From: Candidatus Bathyarchaeota archaeon B23 | GTDB taxonomy: Archaea; Thermoproteota; Bathyarchaeia; TCS64; B23 | NCBI GenBank assembly: GCA_001593875.1 | Contig: LUCA01000066.1 | Location: 1-5,776 of the forward strand | Length of the DNA stretch: 5,776 bases | Reading direction: 5' to 3' | Shown: positions 1 to 5,451 of the stretch, piece after piece | Position numbering within the stretch: position 1 is the stretch's first letter | How the letters are laid out: every line of letters begins with the position of its first letter | Position numbers and translations under genes: made by a program | The notes under the pieces: generated by a model | The model's database searches: none | Told to the model about the DNA's origin: nothing | The model's input: only the letters and a program-made list of their open reading frames with translations

Positions 1-297
1 TACCCCGACATCCTCTGGGCCGCCGGCCACAGCCACCCAGGGCTGAGGACGCAGGACTTGGTGGTGGACATGGAGCTGTGGGATAGGTTGGCGGCGGAGG
101 TCCCGGAGGAGACGGCGGACTCCACGATCATATATGGAGATGTCGATGAGTGCGTCGAGAGGATCATGAGGTTCGGGGAGGCGGGATGCCTCCACATCAT
201 CCTGGAGCCCTACTGGATCGAGGGGGATAGGCTCCTCGAGGCCGTCGAGCTCGCCGGGAGGATCGGGGAGGAGGTGAGAGGAGCTACTGCCCCATGA
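1..297 (+). CDS. Luciferase-like (F420-dependent type) oxidoreductase, C-terminal part
   Basis: The frame is open from the first base, so the gene starts outside the window and only the last 98 residues are seen. The segment ADSTIIYGDVDECVERIMRF followed by GEAGCLHIIL fits the C-terminal end of the luciferase-like monooxygenase TIM barrel, where a glycine precedes a helix (pattern G-x-x-E-x-V-x-R-I-x-x-x-x-x-A-G) and a final strand of type HIIL. In archaea this family contains F420-dependent methylene-tetrahydromethanopterin reductase (Mer) and many F420-dependent oxidoreductases of unknown substrate. The substrate cannot be told from this end, since the F420-binding residues lie upstream. 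TTG at 58 is an internal codon, not a start, because the same frame continues upstream without a stop. The gene ends in TGA and overlaps the end of the convergent htpX by 14 nt. Family assignment is fairly sure; Mer itself is only one possibility. Confidence 0.7.
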   Translation, partial: YPDILWAAGHSHPGLRTQDLVVDMELWDRLAAEVPEETADSTIIYGDVDECVERIMRFGEAGCLHIILEPYWIEGDRLLEAVELAGRIGEEVRGATAP

Positions 298-1156
298 GGG
301 CTCTTATCCTCCTCACGACGTTGGGATGGGTTGAGAAGAGCTCAAGGAATCGATCGATCCAGGTGAGCCTACGCTCCAACAGGCTCCTCACCAGCTCCTC
401 ATCTCTCCCCCCATATCTCAGCTCCCGGACGTCAGCCGCAGCTCGATCTGGATCGGCGATGAAGAGGGTCTTGAAGCTCCCCAATCCCAGGGTCTTAGCC
501 CTCCCCATCCTGGAGGTGTAGGTCGATATCTTCGCCAGCGCCTCAGCGAGCTTCCTCCCTCCGTCGTCGACGATGGAGGCGCAGTGCTGGTCGGCGTAGT
601 ACTCCCTCAGCCTGCTGAGGGAGAGGGTGAAGATGAGGAGGAGGAAGTAGATGAACATCGATACGGCGCCCACCAGGGCGAGGGCCGTGTAGTCCCCACG
701 CCTCCTCCCGGTGTAGTAGCCATAGTAGGGGTAGAGGGTTGACCTGGCGAGGAGGTAGAAGAGGGAGGGGAGGAAGGAGGCGAACATCATCACCTGGACA
801 TCCCTATGCCTGATATGGCCCAGCTCATGGCCGATGACCGCCTCCACCTCCTCCAGCTCCAGGGTCCTCAGCAGCCCCGAGGTTACGGCCACCCTACCCC
901 CCGTCAACGGCGAGCCATAGGCGAAGGCGTTGGGTATCGGAAGCTCGGCCAACATCAATCTAGGCCTGGAGATGCCGGACCTCTCCGACAACTCATCTAG
1001 GATACGGTGAAGCTCGGGGTGCCTCTCCTCGTCGAGCGCCCTCACCCGGTAGATGGCGTCGACCAGGTAGGGGGCCATCAACCACTGGAGGATGTTGAAG
1101 AGGGCGACGAGGAGGCTGAGAGAGAGGAGGCTGAAGGCCCCCAGGAGGGAGAGCAA
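284..1156 (-). CDS. htpX: HtpX-type membrane zinc metalloprotease (M48)
   Basis: M48 family membrane protease, expected to degrade misfolded or damaged membrane proteins with its active site on the cytoplasmic face. In the uninterrupted 290-residue frame the zinc motif is HELGH at residues 110-114 (context AVIGHELGHIRHRD). The third zinc ligand is probably E185 in SRLREYYAD. Hydrophobic segments lie at about 4-32, 121-142 and 156-180. The family's conserved C-terminal motif is seen as FSTHPNVVRRIRAL. The start shown (TTG at 1156) is only the first possible start codon in this frame and has no ribosome binding site. The frame stays open upstream to 1225 and encodes GTLALIIGVSTLGFSLL, which completes the first membrane helix but has no start codon. 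The natural start is probably ATG at 1229 in another frame (see the 1157-1229 entry). With a one-base skip near 1205 the protein would be 314 residues. Stop is TAG; own promoter at about 1262-1270. Confidence 0.93.
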   Translation of the reverse strand: MLSLLGAFSLLSLSLLVALFNILQWLMAPYLVDAIYRVRALDEERHPELHRILDELSERSGISRPRLMLAELPIPNAFAYGSPLTGGRVAVTSGLLRTLELEEVEAVIGHELGHIRHRDVQVMMFASFLPSLFYLLARSTLYPYYGYYTGRRRGDYTALALVGAVSMFIYFLLLIFTLSLSRLREYYADQHCASIVDDGGRKLAEALAKISTYTSRMGRAKTLGLGSFKTLFIADPDRAAADVRELRYGGRDEELVRSLLERRLTWIDRFLELFSTHPNVVRRIRALMGQ

Positions 1157-1229
1157 GAGGGAGAAGCCCAGGGTTGAGACCCCTATGATGAGGGCGAGGG
1201 TTCCAGACCCTAAGCCTCCACAGGTTCAT
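1157..1229 (-). other. htpX: Out-of-frame 5' end of htpX (apparent frameshift)
   Basis: ATG at 1229-1227 opens MNLWRLRV, a basic, short cytoplasmic-looking lead of the kind expected before the first helix of HtpX. This frame then turns into proline- and arginine-rich nonsense (WNPRPHHRGLNPG). The HtpX frame picks up at GGA (1204-1202) as GTLALIIGVSTL. The two join smoothly if the T at 1205 is skipped, or if the ancestor carried a few extra codons there (a loss of 2, 5 or 8 nt gives the same frame change). The ATG lies at a suitable distance from the TATA box at 1262-1269. This is a mutation, an assembly error or, less likely, a +1 recoding site. Confidence 0.7.
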
Positions 1230-1241
1230 GGCCCATCAAGA

Positions 1242-1259
1242 TCGCCTCAGCGGAGGCGA
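1242..1259. repeat. 7-bp perfect inverted repeat between htpX TATA box and start
   Basis: TCGCCTC (1242-1248) and GAGGCGA (1253-1259) are exact inverted copies around a 4-nt centre, AGCG. The element begins 2 nt downstream of the TATA box, where transcription initiation takes place. A dimeric repressor bound here would block polymerase recruitment, so it is operator-like. It could also form a small hairpin. Function is inferred from position only. Confidence 0.5.
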
Positions 1260-1260
1260 G

Positions 1261-1270
1261 ATATATAAAG
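1261..1270 (-). promoter_or_regulatory. TATA box of htpX
   Basis: Read on the minus strand this is CTTTATATAT, containing TTTATATA, a close match to the archaeal TATA consensus. Its centre is about 36 nt before the ATG at 1229, so transcription should begin near 1237-1242 and give a leader of roughly 8-13 nt. It sits just past the argS stop (1283-1285), so htpX can be transcribed independently of argS. No clear BRE is visible upstream. Confidence 0.7.
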
Positions 1271-1282
1271 GAAACGCAGCGG

Positions 1283-3220
1283 CTACATCCGCTCTGGGGC
1301 TTCGATCCCGAGGGCGGAGAGGGAGTTCCTGAGGGCGATGCGGACGGCGTCGACGAGAATCAGCCTCGCCCCGGCTAGGCCTTTGGGCTCCGCCTTCAAC
1401 ACCGGGTGGGAGGCGTAGAAGCTGTTGAACCTGTCGGCCAACGTGTTGGCGTAGGAGGCGATGGCCTGGGGGCTCAGGGCCTCCACGGCCTCCTGGAAGA
1501 CGTCGGGGAAGCTGGCTACGAGGTGGACCAGCTCCCTCTCCTTCCCATCCCGCAGCAGGCCGTAGTCGGGCTGTGGGGGATTCTCAGCCTTTCGGAGGAT
1601 GCTGCAGGCCCTGGCGTGGGAGTATTGGATGAAGGGGGCGCTGTTCCTCTCGAAGTCCAGCACCCTATCCCAGTCGAAGACGACGGTCTTCATGGGGTCG
1701 ACGCTCAGCAGCGCATACTTCACGGCTCCGTGGCCCACCATCTCGGCGATCCGCCGCTTCTCCCCCTCCGAAAGCCCCGGCGACCGGGCCTCCACCTCCT
1801 TATGGGCCAGCTCCACGGCCCTCTCGACGACCTCCCTCAGGGTGACGTACCTCCCGAGGCGGCCGCTCATCTTCAACCCCGGGAGCGTCACGAACTTGTA
1901 GGCGTAGTGCCTCTGCCTGTCGGCGATCTCCACCAGCCCTAGGGCTGCGAGGGCCACCCTCAATTGGAGCTGGGCTGTGCTCTGCTCGTAGCCGATGACG
2001 TTGATCACCCTGTCGACGTGATCAAACTTCCAGAGGGAGTAGGCGATATCCCTCGTCGTGTAGAGCGTCGTCCCATCAGCCCTTACGAGGACGAGGTCTG
2101 GTATCTCGTATCGGGGGTTGATGCCCCACCTCTCCTTCAGCTTCAGGTCTTGGGCCACGGCCTCACAGTCGAGGATGAGGGCGCCGCCCTCGAGGCGGGT
2201 GTAGGGGGTTCTCCTCAGCCTCCCGATGACCTCCTCGACGGCTCCACTCCAGACGAGGTCGCTCTCATAGTCCCAGGAATCGAAGTGGACGCCGATCTCG
2301 CCGAGGGCCTCCCTGAAGCCACTGAGGCAGTACTCCACCAGCCGCCGCACATCCCTCTTCGCCTCAGCCTCTCCACGCTCATACTCGGCGTTGAGCCTCG
2401 AGATCTCCCCATCTGGGTCCTCCACCCCCTCCAAGGCCTCCAGGAGGGCGTCGAAGACACCTGGCGCTCTATCCCTCAGCTCCTGGGCCGCCGCGGCGTA
2501 ACGGCTGAGCTCCGCGTTGATCTCCCTCACCCTGGCGTAGGCCTCTAGGGCCTTCGCCTCCTCCAGCTCCCTCTTCAGCCTCTTCACCTCCTTTATGATG
2601 TTCACCGAGGCGTAGATGGTGCCCACCCAGAGGTCTGAGGGCCCCTCGGGTTCCGGCCTGCCTAGAAGCCTCCAGCCGTAGGTGGCCATCGCCACCTGTC
2701 GACCCATGTCGTCGACGTAGAAGTGGACCACAACCCTATGACCCCTGTATCTCAGCATCTTGGCGAGGGCGTCGCCCAGTATCGAGTTCCTGGCGTTTCC
2801 CACGTGGATCGGCCCATTGGGGTTGGCGCTGGTGTGCTCCACCATCACCCTCTCAGGCCTCTCGGCCTTCAAGAGGCCGTAGTCCCCCTCCTCCCCCACT
2901 GCCGTCTCCAGGGTCAGCTTGGAGAACTCCCCGGGGTCGGCGTGGAAGTTGATATAACCCCCCACAGCCTCCACGGAGGCGACGAGGCGGGAGGACGAGG
3001 GATCCATGACCCCCTTCAGCTCCTCAGCCAGCCCCTGGGGGCTTCTACCCAGCCTCGAGGCCAGCTTGAAGCAGAGGGAGGTGGAGAGATCCCCCATCGC
3101 GGGGTTGGGCGGCCTTGAGAGAGCCGGCTCTAGGGACTCCAACTCGAGGGAGAGACCCTCAAGGCCTTCGTCTAGGAGGCGTAGGCACTCCTCCCTCAAA
3201 GCGTCCAGTGGATTCGACAT
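1283..3220 (-). CDS. argS: Arginyl-tRNA synthetase
   Basis: Class I synthetase that charges tRNA-Arg with arginine in the cytoplasm; 645 residues, somewhat longer than the bacterial enzyme. Residues 1-95 form the ArgRS-specific N-terminal domain that contacts the tRNA D-loop. The HIGH-type motif is HVGN at 139-142, in the typical ArgRS context TSANPNGPIHVGN. The KMSKS motif is KMSGR at 450-454 followed by LGRYVT, the usual archaeal form. Residues 205-292 are a charged, helical, probably coiled-coil insertion in the catalytic domain. The C-terminal DALR anticodon-binding domain covers about 525-645 (FIQYSHARACSILRKA at 530-545). ATG at 3220 is the natural start: the N-terminal domain begins at once, and GGTG lies 8 nt upstream. 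That GGTG starts inside the 3' end of the tRNA-Arg gene 11 nt away, so gene and tRNA are probably co-transcribed. Stop is TAG. Confidence 0.98.
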   Translation of the reverse strand: MSNPLDALREECLRLLDEGLEGLSLELESLEPALSRPPNPAMGDLSTSLCFKLASRLGRSPQGLAEELKGVMDPSSSRLVASVEAVGGYINFHADPGEFSKLTLETAVGEEGDYGLLKAERPERVMVEHTSANPNGPIHVGNARNSILGDALAKMLRYRGHRVVVHFYVDDMGRQVAMATYGWRLLGRPEPEGPSDLWVGTIYASVNIIKEVKRLKRELEEAKALEAYARVREINAELSRYAAAAQELRDRAPGVFDALLEALEGVEDPDGEISRLNAEYERGEAEAKRDVRRLVEYCLSGFREALGEIGVHFDSWDYESDLVWSGAVEEVIGRLRRTPYTRLEGGALILDCEAVAQDLKLKERWGINPRYEIPDLVLVRADGTTLYTTRDIAYSLWKFDHVDRVINVIGYEQSTAQLQLRVALAALGLVEIADRQRHYAYKFVTLPGLKMSGRLGRYVTLREVVERAVELAHKEVEARSPGLSEGEKRRIAEMVGHGAVKYALLSVDPMKTVVFDWDRVLDFERNSAPFIQYSHARACSILRKAENPPQPDYGLLRDGKERELVHLVASFPDVFQEAVEALSPQAIASYANTLADRFNSFYASHPVLKAEPKGLAGARLILVDAVRIALRNSLSALGIEAPERM

Positions 3221-3231
3221 GGCTATCCCAC

Positions 3232-3304
3232 CGGGCCCGGAGGGACTCGAACCCCCGCTCTCCGGCTCCGGAGGCCGGCGCCTTATCCACTCGGCTACGG
3301 GCCC
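3232..3304 (-). tRNA. tRNA-Arg (anticodon CCG)
   Basis: A full 73-nt cloverleaf can be folded by eye, with no intron. The acceptor stem GGGCCCG/CGGGCCC is perfect, with discriminator G73. The D stem is GCCG/AGGC, with a G13-A22 mismatch, and the loop carries G18-G19. The anticodon stem CCGGC/GCCGG is perfect around the loop CUCCGGA, giving anticodon CCG, which reads the CGG arginine codon. The T stem GGGGG/CCCUC has one G-U pair and the loop is UUCGAGU. A20 and C35, the main identity elements for ArgRS, are both present. CCA is not encoded and must be added later. The gene lies directly before argS on the same strand. CGG looks like a minor codon here, as most arginines in the neighbouring genes are AGG. 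Confidence 0.97.
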
Positions 3305-3326
3305 ACGGAGATTTGGAGGGGGGTGT

Positions 3327-3334
3327 GAATAAAG
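3327..3334 (-). promoter_or_regulatory. TATA-like box of tRNA-Arg/argS
   Basis: The minus strand reads AAAACTTTATTC here, a reasonable TATA-like element in a 50-nt gap that is otherwise GC-rich. Its centre lies about 26 nt before G1 of the tRNA, so transcription could begin almost at the mature 5' end. The 11-nt gap between tRNA and argS has no promoter of its own, so this box probably drives both. Confidence 0.5.
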
Positions 3335-3354
3335 TTTTGGTCAGCCCTCCCAAC

Positions 3355-3856
3355 TCAGAGGCGGGTCATCAGCTCCCGATAGAGCTCCACGGCCATCCCG
3401 ATGGGCTCCAACTCGGCGTACTCATCGGTGATGTGAGAGTTGACGGCGACCCCAGGCCCCACATGGACCGTCGGAGCTCCCAGCTGGTTGTAGAGCCACA
3501 TATCGGTAGCCCCCAGCTTCTCCGACACCCTTGGAGGCCTCCCCAGGAGGCGTTGGAGGAGATCGTAGACGATGCGCACTAGGGCCTCTTCCTCATCCGT
3601 CTCCCAGGGGGGCCAGACCTTCAGCACCCTACAATCCAGGTCGAGGCCCTCCCTCCTCCACGCCCTCCAGGGTGGCCACCACGTTATCCCTATGCCTAGT
3701 CCTCGAGACCACCTCCACCTCCAGGCCGGCGTCCTCCAGGTATCCCGCTATGAAATCCGCCACCTCATCCGTGTAACCAGGTGGATTGGGGCTCGGAATC
3801 CCAACGAGCTCGGAGAACAGCCTCCTAACTTCCCCTAGGCTCATTGGCTTCCTCAT
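3355..3856 (-). pseudogene. M20 family metallopeptidase/deacylase, internally deleted remnant
   Basis: Two pieces of an M20 (ArgE/DapE/CPG2-like) zinc hydrolase lie side by side in different frames. The first (3856 to TAG at 3629-3631) is the N-terminus: VGIPSPNPPGYTDEVADFIA, then a helix, NVVATLEG and GPRPGL. It stops exactly where the family's zinc-binding G-H-x-D segment should follow. The second piece (read from about 3649 to 3355) is the C-terminus: LDLDCRVLKVWPPWETDEEE, then GATDMWLYNQLGAPTVHVGP and the last zinc-site histidine in SHITDEY. About 220 residues of a usual 380-420 are missing, including the first zinc ligands, the bridging aspartate, the catalytic glutamates and the dimerisation domain, so no activity is expected. 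ATG at 3844 is a better start than 3856, having GAGG 6 nt upstream. The 5' end overlaps the XPF gene by 20-32 nt. The substrate class of the ancestor cannot be fixed. Confidence 0.85.
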
Positions 3857-4622
3857 CTACATGGGAGCCTAGATACTTGATTAAGGTTGAGGATTCCCCC
3901 TCGGTGGAGGCCTCCGATGGATAGGGGGTCGTCAAAAGCCTCTTGGCCTCCTCCACGATCTTTGGTCCTATCCCCTTCACCTCCCTCAGGGGTCCCTCCA
4001 GCCTCCTGGTCTTCCCCGTCCTCGACATCCTAACCTCAGCCGATGCCAGCTCCTCCAAAACCCTCATCGGGGTGCCGAGATGTCTGAGGAGCTCCTCGGC
4101 GAGGGACCTACCGATGTTCGGGAGCCCTGAAAGCAGGAAGAGCTGCTGCTCCTCGAGGGGCATGCGTCGGCTGACGCTCCTCAGCTGCGGGGGTCTCCGC
4201 TCCTCCACCTGCTCCCTGTAGGCGAGCCTCTGGAGGAGGAGGGCCGTGGCGTAGGCATCGGCCGTCGGGATGATGGAGAAGCCGTAGTCGAGGGCTAGGC
4301 TGGCGAGGGCGCCGTAGAGGGAGGAGGGCCTCATCCGGCTTCGCCTCAGAACCCTGGTGAGCCTCCCCTCCAGGATGAGGATGGGCCTCCCATAGGCCTC
4401 GGCGATCTCCCTAGCCTGATTGAAGAGGCGTCCATCCTTCAGGCTGTTGGCGAGGTCCAGGGCGTCCTTCCGCTCCACGCCGCAGCGGTCGGAGACGACG
4501 TAGTCGCAGACCGGCAGCCTCCTCACCTCCACCTCGCAGCCGGAGAGCCGTAGATAGTTGACGATCTCGGGCTGCTGGGAGGCCTCGTTGCTGTCGACGC
4601 AGACCCAGAGGTGCTCAGCCAT
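3825..4622 (-). CDS. XPF/ERCC4-type structure-specific endonuclease (short archaeal form)
   Basis: Predicted nuclease that cuts 3' flaps, forks and other branched DNA during repair and fork restart; 265 residues. The ERCC4 nuclease domain spans about 5-135. Its metal-site residues are D10 and E13 in DSNE (usual form D-x-R-E), D40 in VCDYVVSD, and the signature ERKDALD at 50-56. A tandem helix-hairpin-helix DNA-binding domain follows: LSGLPNIGRSLAEELL at about 164-179 and VKGIGPKIVEEAKRLL at 215-230. There is no helicase domain, which is the crenarchaeal/TACK architecture rather than euryarchaeal Hef. Such proteins usually work with PCNA through a C-terminal PIP box; here TLIKYL (246-251) may be a degenerate one, followed by 14 further residues. 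The start ATG at 4622 has GGAGGTG just upstream and overlaps the mobB stop by 8 nt, suggesting coupled translation. The arginine of D-x-R-E is replaced by asparagine. Confidence 0.93.
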   Translation of the reverse strand: MAEHLWVCVDSNEASQQPEIVNYLRLSGCEVEVRRLPVCDYVVSDRCGVERKDALDLANSLKDGRLFNQAREIAEAYGRPILILEGRLTRVLRRSRMRPSSLYGALASLALDYGFSIIPTADAYATALLLQRLAYREQVEERRPPQLRSVSRRMPLEEQQLFLLSGLPNIGRSLAEELLRHLGTPMRVLEELASAEVRMSRTGKTRRLEGPLREVKGIGPKIVEEAKRLLTTPYPSEASTEGESSTLIKYLGSHVDEEANEPRGS

Positions 4623-5373
4623 CCCCCTCCACCTCCAGCCTCACCTCTATTCGCCGGATGCCCTCACACCCCTTTAAGGTGTTGATCAACCCCTGTAGGA
4701 CGCCCCTGAAGACTCCTCTAACATAGGGGTTTAGGGGCACCCTACGGCCGTCGACTAGGAGCTCCACATCCCCCGCCCATAGGTAGACGCATCCAGAGGC
4801 GTCGGCCTCCCCCATCAGGATCGCCTTGGCCAGCTCCCTACAGCTCTCATGGCCGCATCTGCCGCAGTTCAGTCCAGGTAGGAGGGGGAGGGCCCTCGCC
4901 TCGACGAGGGAGGCCAACTCCTCCACCTCATCGAGGCCGAGGAGGGACGCCTCCACCTCCCCGCCCTCCAGGAGTTGCGGGGCGACGACGGCGATCTCCA
5001 GGCCGTTGGAGAGCTCCTCCAGCTCCCCTGGGGATCGGGGGAGGAGGATGCGGGGTATATAGTCGAGGGATTTGAAGCCCTCTAGGATGACGAGGTCCAG
5101 CGGCCCAAGGATCTCCAGGGCCTCTGCGACGGTGAGGGGGCGGTCTAGGAAGAGGGCTGCCCTCCCATCGGCTATGACGGCGGAGGCCTCGGCTCCGGCT
5201 TCCCTATGCCTCCAGGTGTCCCTACCCGGCGTGTCCAGGAGGTGATGCGGCGTCGCATGCTTCAGGGTTCCCACCCTATGCCCCCTGGAGGTGAGCTCCC
5301 TCACAAGGCCCTCGATGACCCTCGTCTTTCCGGAGCTCTTGTAGCCCACCACGGCGACGACCCTAGCAGGCAT
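4615..5373 (-). CDS. mobB: MobB-type GTPase fused to a 4Fe-4S domain
   Basis: MobB assists MobA in making the guanine dinucleotide form of the molybdenum (or tungsten) cofactor. The 252-residue protein begins MPARVVAVVG and carries a Walker A P-loop, GYKSSGKT, at 10-17. The MobB-like segment GTLKHATPHHLLDTPGRDTW is at 35-54, and LDLVILEGFKS at 92-102 is the family's strand-plus-ILEGFK motif. Residues 167-195 form an Fes-type 4Fe-4S site with cysteines 170, 173, 178 and 195 (C-x2-C-x4-C-x16-C), as in RnfB and corrinoid Fe-S proteins. The rest (199-247) is a small domain with VDGRRVPLNPYVRG and GLINTLKG. I chose ATG at 5373; the frame runs on to 5472, but that extra 33-residue lead is not family-like and would run into the divergent gene. 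The protein implies that the host has Mo- or W-enzymes. The end overlaps the XPF gene by 8 nt. Confidence 0.92.
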   Translation of the reverse strand: MPARVVAVVGYKSSGKTRVIEGLVRELTSRGHRVGTLKHATPHHLLDTPGRDTWRHREAGAEASAVIADGRAALFLDRPLTVAEALEILGPLDLVILEGFKSLDYIPRILLPRSPGELEELSNGLEIAVVAPQLLEGGEVEASLLGLDEVEELASLVEARALPLLPGLNCGRCGHESCRELAKAILMGEADASGCVYLWAGDVELLVDGRRVPLNPYVRGVFRGVLQGLINTLKGCEGIRRIEVRLEVEGDG

Positions 5374-5375
5374 CT

Positions 5376-5427
5376 CGAATATAAGTTGTGGAACCCCTAT
5401 TTCAACGGCCCGAAGCCAGATATAGTG
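5376..5427. promoter_or_regulatory. Divergent promoter region between mobB and MBL-fold gene
   Basis: The 78-nt gap between the two starts holds two AT-rich TATA-like boxes. The one around 5419-5425 (plus strand GATATAGT, minus strand ACTATATC) is nearly symmetrical. It could serve the plus-strand gene with initiation near 5448, a few nt before its ATG at 5452. It could also serve mobB with initiation near 5395 and a leader of about 22 nt. A second box, AATATAAG at 5378-5385, could only serve the plus-strand gene, as it is too close to the mobB ATG. No strong ribosome binding site precedes either start. Confidence 0.45.
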
Positions 5428-5451
5428 GCGCCCCGTATTCGCTGTTGACGG

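Noticed and set aside
58..60. TTG as start of a 79-residue small protein
   Set aside because: The same frame is open from base 1 and reads as continuous luciferase-like sequence, so this is an internal leucine codon.
993..1156. Continuation of the MNLWRLRV frame as a separate 78-residue protein
   Set aside because: Beyond about residue 8 it is proline- and arginine-rich shadow sequence over the true htpX frame; only its first codons look real.
1406..1942. Plus-strand open frame of 178 codons inside argS
   Set aside because: It is antisense to a certain argS, has proline/glycine-rich composition with no domain, and arises from the high GC content and few stops in that frame. The same applies to the plus-strand frames at 1964-2548 and 2723-3118.
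2520..2600. Purine/pyrimidine-rich repeats (many CTCC/GAGG units) as possible repeat elements
   Set aside because: They follow from frequent GAG, GAGG and AGG codons in the coding strands and show no regular unit or spacing.
3159..3353. Minus-strand 64-codon frame across the tRNA
   Set aside because: It crosses the whole tRNA-Arg gene and the argS start in another frame and has no protein character.
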